From Nocardioides sp. Kera G14 (GTDB taxonomy: Bacteria; Actinomycetota; Actinomycetes; Propionibacteriales; Nocardioidaceae): a stretch of DNA of 64,000 nucleotides. The notes below the pieces were generated by a model. That model was not told where the DNA came from. It saw nothing but the letters and a program-made list of their open reading frames with translations, and ran no database searches. Position numbers and translations under genes: made by a program. Below, in pieces: positions 1-9,186 of this stretch (position 1 is its first letter; each line of letters opens with the position of its first letter). The DNA lies in contig NZ_CP085839.1 in the NCBI RefSeq assembly GCF_020715565.1, forward strand, positions 3,038,001-3,102,000, read 5' to 3'.

Positions 1-1025
1 ACCGGCCCGTCCGGCTGCGAGCGGGCATAGCGGGTGACGTGGCGGACGACGTCGTGGTTGGAGAGCACCCACGTGCTGACGCCGCCGGCCGCGGCGACCG
101 CCGAGCGCGCGTCGTCGACGGTCTCCTTCATGAACGCCGCCTCGAAAGGCGCCCGCAGGAAGTCGAACTGGAACGCCGTGTGAAGCTCGTCGGGACGGAG
201 GTACAGCGCGAGCCGCTCGTTGCTCGGCACCCACGCCTCGGCCACGAAGATCGGCTTGTGCGGGTACTCCTCGGCGACCTCACGCCAGGCGCGGTAGATC
301 TCGTGGACGCCATCGTTGTCCCACGCCGGGTGCGGCTCGGTGTTGTTGCTGAGGCTGTCGCGGCGCCCCGCGTCGGGCATGCCGTCGGCCTTGACCATGC
401 CGTGCGCGACGTCGATCCGGAACCCGTCGACTCCGCGGTCGAACCAGAACCGCAGGATGTCCTCGAACTCGCGGCGCACCTCCGGGTTGGACCAGTCGAG
501 GTCGGGCTGCTCGGGCGCGAAGAGGTGGAGATACCAGTCACCGGGCGTGCCGTCGGCATTCGTCGTACGCCGCCAGGCCGGTCCTCCGAAGACGGACTCC
601 CAGTCGTTCGGCGGCTCCTCGCCGGCCTCTCCGCGACCCGGCCGGAAGATGTAGCGCGCCCGCGCCGCCTCGTCACCTTCGAGCGCGGCGCGGAACCATG
701 CGTGCTCCGACGACGTGTGGTTCGGGACGATGTCGAGGATGACCTTGAGGCCGGCGGCGTGCGCCTCGGCGAGGAACTGGTCGGCCTCGGCCAGCGTGCC
801 GTAGTCCGGCTCGATGTCGCGGTAGTCGGCGACGTCATAACCGGCATCAGCCTGCGGCGAGGGGTACCAGGGGTTGATCCACAGCGCGTCGACGCCGAGT
901 CCGGCCAGATAGTCGATCTTGGACCGGAGGCCTGCAAGGTCGCCGATGCCGTCGCCGTTCCCGTCGGCGAAGGAGCGGATGTAGACCTGATAGACGACGG
1001 CGTCCTGCCACCACGCGGTGCTCAT
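1..1025 (-). CDS. GH13 alpha-glucosidase, 3' part outside window
   Basis: This is an alpha-amylase-superfamily glucosidase of the oligo-1,6-glucosidase/alpha-glucosidase type, which hydrolyses alpha-linked gluco-oligosaccharides in the cytoplasm. The 341 codons present carry the family landmarks: WWQDAVVYQVYIRSF at the N-terminus, DIVPNH (about residue 98), the nucleophile Asp205 in GFRIDVAHG, the acid/base Glu263 in VAEAWV and the transition-state Asp325 in SNHD. The gene runs off the window edge, so the C-terminal part of the barrel and domain C are not visible. Its ATG overlaps the stop of the PfkB kinase gene (ATGA), so the two are translationally coupled and probably serve the same sugar. 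The substrate (maltose, sucrose, trehalose) cannot be fixed from sequence alone. Confidence 0.93.
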   Translation of the reverse strand, partial: MSTAWWQDAVVYQVYIRSFADGNGDGIGDLAGLRSKIDYLAGLGVDALWINPWYPSPQADAGYDVADYRDIEPDYGTLAEADQFLAEAHAAGLKVILDIVPNHTSSEHAWFRAALEGDEAARARYIFRPGRGEAGEEPPNDWESVFGGPAWRRTTNADGTPGDWYLHLFAPEQPDLDWSNPEVRREFEDILRFWFDRGVDGFRIDVAHGMVKADGMPDAGRRDSLSNNTEPHPAWDNDGVHEIYRAWREVAEEYPHKPIFVAEAWVPSNERLALYLRPDELHTAFQFDFLRAPFEAAFMKETVDDARSAVAAAGGVSTWVLSNHDVVRHVTRYARSQPDGP

Positions 1026-1897
1026 GGTTCCCCACGGTACGGGGGATCCGCGCCCGGCCGGGAGACGGTCACCGCCGCGCAGCGGGCCGCGAATCCGAGT
1101 GCCCGCTCGAGGCCGACGCGGTCGATCCGCTGCAGCTCCTCGCGATTGACACCGGAGAGCGCCGCGAGGAGCCCTGCCATGAAGGAGTCGCCAGCGCCGA
1201 TCGTGTCCACCACCTCCGCCTCTACCGCCGGTACGTCGACCCGCCCCGCCCCGCACATCGCGAAGGCACCCCGCCCACCGTCGGTGACGGCGACGATCGC
1301 CGGACCGAGGGCCAGCCACTCCTCGGCGACCTCGCCGAGCGGGCGTCCGGGATGGAGCCACTCGAGGTCCTCGGTGCTCGCCTTCACCACGTCGGCCGAG
1401 GCGACGAACGCCTCGATCACCGGCCCCGCGTCGCCGACCGGGCCGAGCAGCTGCGGCCGGACGTTCGGGTCGTAGGAGACGATCGCGTCCTCCCGCAGCC
1501 CGGTCAGGAGCGGGAGCAGCTCACGCGCACCGAGCACCGCCGCGACGGAGCCGGTGTGGACGAGCGTGGCCGCACCACCGGCAGGTAGCAGAGGGGTCGA
1601 CCAGGCGATGTCGAAGTCGTAGAGCGCGGAGCCGTCGGGCTGGATGGTGGCCACTGCCGTCGACGTACGCACGTCGGAGGAGGCGCCGACGAGCTCGACC
1701 CCGTTCTCCGCGAGGTGGTCGCGCACGAGCCGGCCGTGGTCGTCGCCGCCCACGGGCGCCACCAGGGTGGCCTCCACCCCGAGGCGCGCCAGCCCGACGG
1801 CCACGTTGAGCGGACTGCCGCCGACCCGTGCGTCGTCAGGCTCTCCGGCGCGGCGGATGAGGTCGACCAAGGCCTCCCCGATGACGAGCGCACTCAT
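1022..1897 (-). CDS. PfkB-family carbohydrate kinase (fructokinase-like)
   Basis: A 291-residue sugar kinase of the ribokinase/PfkB family, expected to phosphorylate a monosaccharide released by the neighbouring glucosidase. The N-terminal PfkB motif GGSPLNVAVGLARLG binds sugar. The C-terminal signature DTIGAGDSFMAG contains the catalytic Asp near residue 238 and the anion hole. Length is normal. It sits between a PucR-type regulator (ATGA overlap at its start) and a GH13 glucosidase (ATGA overlap at its stop), so a three-gene operon is likely. Fructokinase is the best guess from the short N-terminus and the GH13 partner. Ribokinase or another hexokinase activity is not excluded. Confidence 0.9.
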   Translation of the reverse strand: MSALVIGEALVDLIRRAGEPDDARVGGSPLNVAVGLARLGVEATLVAPVGGDDHGRLVRDHLAENGVELVGASSDVRTSTAVATIQPDGSALYDFDIAWSTPLLPAGGAATLVHTGSVAAVLGARELLPLLTGLREDAIVSYDPNVRPQLLGPVGDAGPVIEAFVASADVVKASTEDLEWLHPGRPLGEVAEEWLALGPAIVAVTDGGRGAFAMCGAGRVDVPAVEAEVVDTIGAGDSFMAGLLAALSGVNREELQRIDRVGLERALGFAARCAAVTVSRPGADPPYRGEP

Positions 1898-3174
1898 GAG
1901 CGGACCCCGAGTCGCTGGCAGGCGATGAGGGCGAGCTCGAGGTCGAGCCGATCGTCCTCCAACGGCCGGCCGCGGAGTGCGAGGGCCTTGTCGACGCGGT
2001 ACTTCACAGTGTTCTTGTGCAGGTGGAGTCGCTCGCCGGTGGCGACGTACGAGCCCTGCGTCTGCACGAAGAGGAGCAGGGTCTGGCGGAGCGCTTCGAG
2101 CGCCGGAGTGTCAGCACCCAGAGGGCCGAGCGTGCGGGCGACGAGCCGACGGGTCTCCTCGGGGTCGACGGCCAGGAGGGCCGCGGCGCGGACGTCGGAC
2201 TCACCGAAGGACGTCACCCGGGCTGCGCCGCCGCCGAGTCGCGCCACACCCTGCACGCGCAGCGCCTCCAGGTGTGAGGAGCGGAAACCCTCGATGCCCC
2301 GACCCGGCGAGCCCAACGCCACCTGGACCGGGGCGGGCGCGTCAGCGACCGCGCTCTCGAGGGCCGACCAGTCGACGTCCGGCCGGTCGGTGCGAGTGCC
2401 GAGCCCGAACCACACCCAGCCCGTCGTGAGGTCGGCGGGCCAGAAGAGCGGCCGGCCCCGGGACCCCACCGCCCGGGCCAGCGCGCCGACCACGTGCTCG
2501 AGCGCGGAGAGGTCGGCGGCCTCCTCACTCGTCCAGATCACGGCGCCGAGATGGTGCTGACCGAGCCGGTGGTCGAGGGTCCTCTCCGCCGCACCGAGAT
2601 CGGCGACCCCCGTCCCGCTCAGGAGCTGCTCGATCACGTCGGCCTGGGCCGCGTTGCGGAGCGCGAGCCAGCGGTCGCGCTCGGCCTGGTACTCCCGCAG
2701 CACCTGCTCGCTCACCTCGTCGATGTAGCCGAACGCGATCTCCGCCATCAACCACGACGCCTCACCGGTCATCTCCGGTGAGGGGACGAGTTCGGGGATC
2801 AACCGCAGGCCCCAGTCCATGATCCGCTGGTGGCCGAGTCGGTAGGCGCGTGCGAGCGCCGTCGGCGCGATACCGCGCTGGGCGAGCCGGCGCGCATACT
2901 CCCGCGCACCCTGCGGCGCCGCGATGTGCTCGCGGTCCAGCTGTCCGCGCAGCATCAACGAGACCGCCTCGAGGTTGCTCTCGACGCTTGCGCTCAGCAG
3001 CCCGGTCAAGTCCGGCGCCTCCTGCAGCTCGGGGATCCTGCCCTCCATGTCCGCCTTGAGGAAGACCGTGAGCTCGGTCAGCCGTCGGCTGAGCTCGCGG
3101 CCGACCTCGGCGACGACGTCGGCCGCCTCTTGGGCCGTCGAACCAGTCCCGATCGACTCCTGACGGGTCGCCAT
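1894..3174 (-). CDS. PucR/CdaR-family transcriptional regulator
   Basis: A 426-residue regulator with the PucR layout: a long N-terminal alpha-helical sensor region, a central GGDEF-like region, and a C-terminal PucR-type HTH around TGERLHLHKNTVKYRVDKA. I chose the ATG at 3174 because GAGGAA lies about 8 bases upstream. A reading 32 codons longer would run through the intergenic promoter region. It is divergent from the CoA-ligase operon, with 94 bp between the starts, and overlaps pfkB downstream, so it may control one or both sides. PucR relatives respond to small metabolites in purine, sugar or aromatic catabolism. The ligand here is unknown. Confidence 0.85.
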   Translation of the reverse strand: MATRQESIGTGSTAQEAADVVAEVGRELSRRLTELTVFLKADMEGRIPELQEAPDLTGLLSASVESNLEAVSLMLRGQLDREHIAAPQGAREYARRLAQRGIAPTALARAYRLGHQRIMDWGLRLIPELVPSPEMTGEASWLMAEIAFGYIDEVSEQVLREYQAERDRWLALRNAAQADVIEQLLSGTGVADLGAAERTLDHRLGQHHLGAVIWTSEEAADLSALEHVVGALARAVGSRGRPLFWPADLTTGWVWFGLGTRTDRPDVDWSALESAVADAPAPVQVALGSPGRGIEGFRSSHLEALRVQGVARLGGGAARVTSFGESDVRAAALLAVDPEETRRLVARTLGPLGADTPALEALRQTLLLFVQTQGSYVATGERLHLHKNTVKYRVDKALALRGRPLEDDRLDLELALIACQRLGVRS

Positions 3175-3268
3175 CACAGGTTCCTCGCGATCTTTCGTGC
3201 TCCCAACACAGTGACGGGCATCACATCGCGGTCCTAGCGTCGGCGTCAAGAGCTGAAAGGAAAGCCCC

Positions 3269-4729
3269 ATGACCTATCTCCCGTGGCAGTGGCCGTCGAC
3301 GTACGCCGACCGCGACTGCGTCAGCGACGACCACCGTGCCCTCACCTACGACCAGGTGTCCCGGTGGGTCGATGCCACCGCCGCGGAGCTCGCGGAGCGC
3401 GGCGTCACGGCCGGTGACGTGGTCGCGGTGAGGCTGCCGAACCGGATCGAGCTGCTCATCACGATCCTCGCGGCCTGGCGCCTCGGGGCCGCCGCGACGC
3501 CGGTCAACCCCGCCTTCACGGAGACGGAGGCCGGCCATCAGATCACCGACTCGGGCGCGGTGCTCGTCATCGACGACGCTGCCCAGCTGCCGGAGCCGGG
3601 GACGCTCGCCACCCGCGCGCTCCCCGAGCCGCCGAGCGACCCCGACGCGCTGGCGATGCTGATCTACACCAGCGGCTCGACCGGGCGGCCGAAGGGCGTC
3701 GAGCTGACCCACGCCAACCTCGACGCGATGTCGTCGCAGATGGCGGACCACATGGAGATCACACCCGATGACCACTGCCTGCTGATCCTCCCGCTCTTCC
3801 ATGCGAACGCGATCTTCGTCAGCTTCCTCACCCCCATCCGCGCGGGCGGCCGGCTGACGATCATGGGCCGCTTCCACCCGACCGAGTTCCTGCAGCGCGT
3901 GGGCGAGATCCGGCCGACGTACTTCTCCGGCGTCCCGACGATCTACCAGATGCTCGTCGCCCAGGCCGCGACCGTGCAGGCCGACTTCAGCTCCCTCCGC
4001 TTCGCGATCTGCGGTGCCGCGCCGGCCAGCAGGGAGCTGCTCACCGCGGTCGAGGAGACCTTCGGCATCGGACTGATCGAGGGCTACGGCCTCACCGAGG
4101 GCACGTGTGCCAGCACGGTCAACCCCCTGCACGGACCGCGGAAGCTCGGCACCGTCGGCGTCGCCCTGCCCGGCCAGACGGTCGCGATCATGCGGGAGGA
4201 CGGCACCTTCGCCCCGACAGGCGAACGCGGTGAGGTCGTCATCCAGGGACCGACCGTCATGCGCGGCTACCTCAATCGGCCGGACGCCACCGCCGGGACA
4301 CTCCGGCCCGACGCGAACGGCGATGTCTGGCTGCACACCGGCGATGTCGGCGTACTCGACGACGACGGCTATCTCACGCTCGTCGACCGGATCAAGGACA
4401 TGATCATCCGCGGCGGCGAGAACCTCTATCCCAAGGAGATCGAGGCCGCGCTCACCACCCACCCGGGCGTCGTGGCCGCCGCGGTCGTCGGCGCTCCGGA
4501 CCCCGTGTACGGCGAGGTGCCGGTCGCCTTCGTCACCATCCGTCCCGATGCCTCCGTCACTGAGGACGACCTGCTGCGCACCGCCTCGCAGCACCTGACC
4601 CGGGTCAAGCTCCCGACCCGGATCGAGATCCTCGACGCCCTGCCGCTCAACCCGGTCGGCAAGGTCGACAAGCCTGCGCTCCGCGCCCGCCTCACCACCC
4701 TCACCAGCACTGTCACCACAGGAGCCTGA
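3269..4729 (+). CDS. AMP-forming acyl-CoA synthetase
   Basis: A 486-residue member of the ANL (acyl-CoA synthetase/luciferase) superfamily that activates a carboxylic acid to its acyl-CoA via an acyl-adenylate. Visible motifs are the P-loop YTSGSTGRPKGVELTH near residue 132, GYGLTEGT (A5), the hinge and A8 motif DRIKDMIIRGGENLYPKEIE, and the C-terminal catalytic lysine in NPVGKVDK. It is slightly shorter than the usual 500-550 residues because of a compact N-terminus. A GAAAGGA ribosome-binding site precedes the ATG and a TAGCGT -10 lies at 3235-3240. The DUF3556 gene begins one base after its stop, so the two are one operon. The acid substrate cannot be read from sequence. Confidence 0.93.
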   Translation: MTYLPWQWPSTYADRDCVSDDHRALTYDQVSRWVDATAAELAERGVTAGDVVAVRLPNRIELLITILAAWRLGAAATPVNPAFTETEAGHQITDSGAVLVIDDAAQLPEPGTLATRALPEPPSDPDALAMLIYTSGSTGRPKGVELTHANLDAMSSQMADHMEITPDDHCLLILPLFHANAIFVSFLTPIRAGGRLTIMGRFHPTEFLQRVGEIRPTYFSGVPTIYQMLVAQAATVQADFSSLRFAICGAAPASRELLTAVEETFGIGLIEGYGLTEGTCASTVNPLHGPRKLGTVGVALPGQTVAIMREDGTFAPTGERGEVVIQGPTVMRGYLNRPDATAGTLRPDANGDVWLHTGDVGVLDDDGYLTLVDRIKDMIIRGGENLYPKEIEAALTTHPGVVAAAVVGAPDPVYGEVPVAFVTIRPDASVTEDDLLRTASQHLTRVKLPTRIEILDALPLNPVGKVDKPALRARLTTLTSTVTTGA

Positions 4730-4730
4730 G

Positions 4731-6503
4731 ATGCCCTTCCTCAACCCCGTCCTCCCCGACGTCGACCCGGCCGCCTTCAACGCACTGCCCCTGCGGGAGC
4801 GACTCCGTATCGGCAGCACCTTCTGGGCCGACGAGGGATTCGGCACGCCCCGCTACGTCCACGTGGTCTACATCCTCAAGGTCCTCGTGCTGTACGTCGC
4901 CCTCGGACTGCTCGTCATCGGCCTGACCAGTGACGTCGGCTCGGTGTGGCACATCGGGGACTGGTGGAAGGAGACGGTGGTCTACCAGAAGGCGATCGTC
5001 TGGACCGCCCTGATCGAGGTGGTCGGGATCGGCGGCGCCTGGGGGCCGCTCTGCGGGCACTTCAAGCCGATGACCGGCGGCGCGCGCTACTGGCTTCGCA
5101 CCGGCACGATCCGGGTGGCACCGTGGCGTCTTCCGCTGACCGGCGACACCCGACGCAGCGGCGTCGACGTCGCCCTCTACGCCGCCCTGCTGCTGTCGCT
5201 GGTCGCTGCGCTCGTCGCGCCACCGAACGACGGCATGGTGCGGCCGTGGCTGCTCGCACTGCCGGTGGTCCTCTTCGCCCTCAACGGCCTGCGCGACTCG
5301 ATCATCTTCCTCGCCGGCCGAGGGGAGCAGTACGTCCCGGCCATGATCCTCGGCGTGATCCTCGGCGAGACCGACCTGATCATCGCCGCCAAGCTCATCA
5401 TCGTCGTCGTCTGGATCGGCGCCGGCTGCTCGAAGTTCGGCCACCACTTCGTCAACGTCGTCCCGGCGATGATCTCCAACGGCCCGTTCACTCCCGGCCG
5501 CACGGTCCGCCGCCTGCACTACCGCAACGTCGCCGAGGGCGACCTGCGGCCCTCCGGCCTGGCCTGGTTCATGGCCCACGTCGGTGGCACGACCGTGGAG
5601 ATCCTCACCCCGCTGGTGCTGCTCTTCACCACCAACCGCACGGTCGTCGTCCTCGCCGTCATCCTGATGGTCGTCTTTCACGCCTTCATCACCGTCGCCT
5701 TCCCGTTGGCCGTGCCGCTGGAGTGGAACGTCCTCTTCGGCTTCCTCGCGGTCTACCTCTTCGTCGGCCACGCGGCGGGCGACGGCTGGGCGCTCGCGGA
5801 CTTCTCGCACCCGTGGGCGCTGATCCCCATCGCCGCGGGCCTCGTCCTCTTCCCGGTGCTCGGCAACCTCCGACCGGACCTGGTCTCGTTCCTCCCCTCC
5901 ATGCGGCAGTACGCCGGCAACTGGGCCACCTCGGTCTGGGCCTACGCTCCCGGCGCCGAGGCGAAGCTCGCCAAGCTGGGCCTCCCGGTCGAGGACATGA
6001 CGACGCAGATGCGCGACCTGCTCAAGTACGACCACGACACCGCCGAACTGGCGATGAGCCTGATCTGCTCGTGGCGTTCCATGCACAGCCAGGGCCGTGG
6101 GCTCTACTCCCGACTCCTGCAGCTCGACGACATCGAGCAGCGCACCATCCGTGAGGGCGAGTTCCAGGTCAACCTCATCCGCGGCTGGAACTTCGGCGAC
6201 GGCCACCTGCACGACGAGCGTCTCGTCGCCGCCGTCCAGGAGCGGATCGGCTTCGAGCCCGGTGAGCTCGTCGTCGTGTACGCCGAGTCCCAGCCGATCC
6301 ACCGAGGCACCCAGTCCTACCGCGTGATCGACGCCGCCCTCGGCGTCATCGAGCGCGGCACGTGGCGGGTCGACGACGCCGTCGCCGAGCAGCCGTGGCT
6401 GCCGAACGGGCCGATCCCGCTCACCGTCACGTGGCGGCCCGCCGCGCCGGTAGGGGCGGCACCCGCGACAGCTTCGGTCGCTGCCCCTACCGTGAACCCG
6501 TGA
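4731..6503 (+). CDS. DUF3556 membrane protein
   Basis: A 590-residue polytopic membrane protein that I recognise as DUF3556, a family known mainly from mycobacteria and related actinobacteria and without an assigned function. About ten hydrophobic segments span roughly residues 45-390 (for example YILKVLVLYVALGLLVIGL and a later HPWALIPIAAGLVLFPVLG). A cytoplasmic-looking C-terminal region of about 190 residues ends in a Pro/Ala tail. Several His residues near the membrane segments (SKFGHHFVNVVP, AWFMAHVGG, VVFHAFITVAFPLAV) could bind metal or form an active site, as in HTTM/vitamin-K-carboxylase-like membrane enzymes. That comparison is inference only. It sits between an acyl-CoA synthetase and a FAD oxidoreductase with essentially no spacing. 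Confidence 0.85.
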   Translation: MPFLNPVLPDVDPAAFNALPLRERLRIGSTFWADEGFGTPRYVHVVYILKVLVLYVALGLLVIGLTSDVGSVWHIGDWWKETVVYQKAIVWTALIEVVGIGGAWGPLCGHFKPMTGGARYWLRTGTIRVAPWRLPLTGDTRRSGVDVALYAALLLSLVAALVAPPNDGMVRPWLLALPVVLFALNGLRDSIIFLAGRGEQYVPAMILGVILGETDLIIAAKLIIVVVWIGAGCSKFGHHFVNVVPAMISNGPFTPGRTVRRLHYRNVAEGDLRPSGLAWFMAHVGGTTVEILTPLVLLFTTNRTVVVLAVILMVVFHAFITVAFPLAVPLEWNVLFGFLAVYLFVGHAAGDGWALADFSHPWALIPIAAGLVLFPVLGNLRPDLVSFLPSMRQYAGNWATSVWAYAPGAEAKLAKLGLPVEDMTTQMRDLLKYDHDTAELAMSLICSWRSMHSQGRGLYSRLLQLDDIEQRTIREGEFQVNLIRGWNFGDGHLHDERLVAAVQERIGFEPGELVVVYAESQPIHRGTQSYRVIDAALGVIERGTWRVDDAVAEQPWLPNGPIPLTVTWRPAAPVGAAPATASVAAPTVNP

Positions 6504-7930
6504 CCAATGCAGGGGTGACCGCCGTCGTCGTCGGCAGCGGGCCCAACGGGCTCGCTGCCGCACTGACCCTCGCCGAGGCCGGCGTCTCGGTGACGATCAT
6601 CGAGGGGGCCGACGTCGTGGGCGGCGGCGTGCGCTCGGCCGAGCTGACCCTGCCGGGACTGCTGCACGACGAGTGCTCGGGCTTCCACCCGTTCGCGACC
6701 TCCTCGCCCTTCGCCCTCGCCGCCGGGCTCGATCACGACGTCACGTGGCGCTGGGCGCCCCACCAGCTGGCCCACCCGCTCGACGGCGGCCGGGGCGCGG
6801 TGCTCGACCGGTCCGTCGACGTGACGGCCGAGGGGCTGGGCACCGACGGCGCCAGCTGGCGCCGGATGTTCGGCCCGCTGACGGAGCGCTTCGACACGAT
6901 CTCCGAGGAGTTCCTCCAGCCCGTCATCCACGTCCCCCGCCACCCCATCCACCTCGCCCGCTTCGGTGCATACGCCGCCCTCCCGGCGTCCGTACTCGCC
7001 CGTCGCTGGTCCGGAGAGGAGGCGAAGGGTCTCTTCGGCGGGGTCGCCGCGCACGGGTTCACCCGCCTCGACCTGCCCTTCTCCTCGGCGATCGGCGTAG
7101 CCCTCACCACGTCCGCCCACCGCTACGGCTGGCCGGTGGCCGAAGGTGGCTCGCAGGCGATCGCCGCTGCGCTGGTCGCACGCCTGACCTCGTTGGGCGT
7201 GCGGATCGAGACCGGCCGCACCGTCACCTCCGCCTCGGAGCTCGGGGAGCCCGACCTGCTCATGCTCGACACCGCCCCCGGCGCCGCGGCGGGCATCCTC
7301 GGGGGCCGCCAGTCCGCCCGCGCCCGCCGCGCCTACCGGCGCTACCGCCACGGCCCAGCAGCGTTCAAGGTCGACTTCGCGATCGAGGGCGGCGTGCCGT
7401 GGGCCTTCGAGCCCGCCCGCTCCGCCGGCACGGTGCACCTCGGCGGCACCTTCGACGAGATCGCGGCCAGCGAGGCGGCGGTGGCGCGTGGCGTCATGCC
7501 CGAGCGACCGTTCGTCCTCGTCGGACAGCAGTACGTCGCCGACCCGACCCGCTCTGCCTCACCGTCCGACGGCCTCAACCCGCTCTACACCTACGCCCAC
7601 GTGCCGGCCGGCTTCCGGGGCGACGCGACGGAGGCGATCATCGGACAGCTCGAGCGGTTCGCTCCCGGATTCCGGGACATCGTCCGGGCGACGTACGTCC
7701 GCTCGGCCACGGCGATGGCGCAGCACAACCCGAACTACGTCGGCGGCGACATCGCCACCGGCGCCGCCGACCTGCGCCAGATCGTCTTCCGCCCCCGGGC
7801 GGGCCTCGACCCGTACTTCACCGGCGCGCCCGGCGCCTACCTCTGCTCGGCCGCCACGCCGCCCGGAGCCGGTGCGCATGGCATGTCCGGGATGCTCGCC
7901 GCCCAGTCGGCGCTGCGGTCGCTCCCATGA
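6500..7930 (+). CDS. FAD-dependent oxidoreductase, phytoene-desaturase-like
   Basis: A 476-residue flavoprotein of the carotenoid desaturase/amine oxidase fold. The N-terminal dinucleotide-binding motif VVVGSGPNGLAAALTLAEAG is followed by an acidic residue (VTIIEGAD). The C-terminus has the second FAD contact GAHGMSGMLAAQ. The start is GTG at 6500, overlapping the DUF3556 stop as GTGA; a TACCGT hexamer six bases upstream could also give an internal leaderless transcript. Members of this family oxidise or saturate lipids, carotenoids and quinones. With a CoA ligase and a membrane protein in the same operon, a role in modifying a lipid-like acid is a reasonable inference. A hairpin terminator follows immediately. 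Confidence 0.88.
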   Translation: MTNAGVTAVVVGSGPNGLAAALTLAEAGVSVTIIEGADVVGGGVRSAELTLPGLLHDECSGFHPFATSSPFALAAGLDHDVTWRWAPHQLAHPLDGGRGAVLDRSVDVTAEGLGTDGASWRRMFGPLTERFDTISEEFLQPVIHVPRHPIHLARFGAYAALPASVLARRWSGEEAKGLFGGVAAHGFTRLDLPFSSAIGVALTTSAHRYGWPVAEGGSQAIAAALVARLTSLGVRIETGRTVTSASELGEPDLLMLDTAPGAAAGILGGRQSARARRAYRRYRHGPAAFKVDFAIEGGVPWAFEPARSAGTVHLGGTFDEIAASEAAVARGVMPERPFVLVGQQYVADPTRSASPSDGLNPLYTYAHVPAGFRGDATEAIIGQLERFAPGFRDIVRATYVRSATAMAQHNPNYVGGDIATGAADLRQIVFRPRAGLDPYFTGAPGAYLCSAATPPGAGAHGMSGMLAAQSALRSLP

Positions 7931-7931
7931 G

Positions 7932-7961
7932 AGAAGGCCCCCGCGTCTGCGAGGGCCTTCT
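7932..7961. terminator. Bidirectional hairpin terminator
   Basis: A perfect 9-bp inverted repeat (AGAAGGCCC / GGGCCTTCT) separated by 12 bases starts two bases after the oxidoreductase stop and five bases before the tRNA-Arg 3' end. It can end the rightward operon and the leftward tRNA transcript. Confidence 0.8.
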
Positions 7962-7966
7962 GAATG

Positions 7967-8040
7967 TGCGGCTGTAGGGATTCGAACCCCAGACCTTCTG
8001 ATCCGTAGTCAGATGCTCTATCCAGCTGAGCTACAGCCGC
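7967..8040 (-). tRNA. tRNA-Arg (anticodon ACG)
   Basis: Read on the minus strand it folds as a full cloverleaf: acceptor GCGGCTG/CAGCCGC, D-arm GCTCAG..., anticodon stem TCTGA/TCAGA with loop CTACGGA (anticodon ACG), and T-arm with GGTTCGAATCC. The 3' CCA is not encoded. It decodes CGU and, with A34 to inosine, CGC and CGA. Confidence 0.97.
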
Positions 8041-8169
8041 GTGTCACGTGGACTCGAAGAGAGTAGCGGACAGTCGAGGAGTTCCCGAAATCCGGGACAC
8101 GAGCCGGTCATTGCAGGTATGGGATCATGGTCTCGGTCGTGGGGACCTCGACGGTGGGAGGAGGCGGAC

Positions 8170-9177
8170 GTGGGAGACTACTCCGCTGATCAGCGCGCCC
8201 TTTTCGAAGCGGAATCGATTCCGCTCTACGAGGAGATCGTCGCGCAGGGCGGTATCGAGACGGATGATCCGCGGCTCGTGGCGGGAAGCAGCGCCCGGCC
8301 GGCGTTCGACCTGCTTGCGGAGCTCAGCCTCGTCCACCTCGACGAGGAGGCGGGCCGCTGGCTCCCGGAGGACCCGACAGCGGCGCAGGCGCGGGTGGTC
8401 AGCCCGATGTCGATCGAGGGTGCGCGACTCCTGGAGGAGTCGTCGCACTGGACGCGGGGCTTCTCGTCGCTGGCGCAGGCTTGGCGCTCCTCCTCCGCCG
8501 CTGACGAGCGCGGGCCGTTCACCTACATGCGCGGACGGGCGATCGGGCCCTACCTCGAGAGCCTCGTCGCAGAGTGCCAGGAGGAACTGCTCACCGCGCA
8601 GCCGCAGACCGGCCGCGACACCAGCCCGAGCTATACCGTCCAGGTCGCGCAGGGTGAGCGTGACCTGCTCGCCCGCGGCGCGAAGCTCCTGACGCTCTAC
8701 CAGCACAGCGCCCGGCGCAGCTCGGCCACGCGGGAGTACGTCGCCGCGGTCACCGAGCTCGGCGGCGAGATCCGTACGCTCGACGAGTTCTTCAACCGGA
8801 TCATCGTCGTCGACCGCCGGATCGCCGTGATCCCGGCTCCCGACGACCTCTCCGTCGCGATGGCGGTGAGAGAGCCGACCGTGGTGGCCTACCTCGTCGA
8901 CGTCTTCCTGCGCTCGTGGGAGCGGGCGCGGCCGTTCAACGCCCGCGACGACCAGGCCGTACGCCAGATCGCGGTGGAGCAGCGGGCGATGACGATGCGG
9001 ATGCTGATCGAGGGCTATTCGGACCCGGTCTCGGCAAAGCGCCTCGGGGTCAGCCCTCGCACGTACGCCGGCTACATCTCGGACCTCAAGGAGGAGTTCG
9101 AGGCGGAGACGCGCTTCCAGCTCGGGTACACGATCGGCCAGCAGGGCATCACGCCCGACTCGCTCTCCACCGACTGA
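8170..9177 (+). CDS. LuxR-like HTH transcriptional regulator
   Basis: A 335-residue protein with a C-terminal LuxR-like helix-turn-helix (MLIEGYSDPVSAKRLGVSPRTYAGYISDLKE region, about residues 275-310). The N-terminal part resembles the TrmB-like winged-helix module found in Streptomyces-type LuxR regulators (IVAQGGIETDDPRL...LLAELSLVHLDEE). The start GTG at 8170 is chosen because GGAGGAG lies seven bases upstream; longer readings would run back toward the tRNA. There is no obvious receiver domain, so it is not a classical response regulator. Such proteins in streptomycetes are orphan regulators of development or secondary metabolism. Its target here is unknown. A strong terminator follows. 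Confidence 0.75.
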   Translation: MGDYSADQRALFEAESIPLYEEIVAQGGIETDDPRLVAGSSARPAFDLLAELSLVHLDEEAGRWLPEDPTAAQARVVSPMSIEGARLLEESSHWTRGFSSLAQAWRSSSAADERGPFTYMRGRAIGPYLESLVAECQEELLTAQPQTGRDTSPSYTVQVAQGERDLLARGAKLLTLYQHSARRSSATREYVAAVTELGGEIRTLDEFFNRIIVVDRRIAVIPAPDDLSVAMAVREPTVVAYLVDVFLRSWERARPFNARDDQAVRQIAVEQRAMTMRMLIEGYSDPVSAKRLGVSPRTYAGYISDLKEEFEAETRFQLGYTIGQQGITPDSLSTD

Positions 9178-9186
9178 CAAATGCGC

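Noticed and set aside
3221..4846. A 541-codon minus-strand open frame opposite the CoA ligase
   Set aside because: The plus strand carries all ANL ligase motifs; the antisense frame has none.
4713..6563. A 616-codon minus-strand open frame opposite the DUF3556 gene
   Set aside because: Low-complexity, highly charged translation with no motif. The plus strand has a coherent membrane protein with coupled neighbours.
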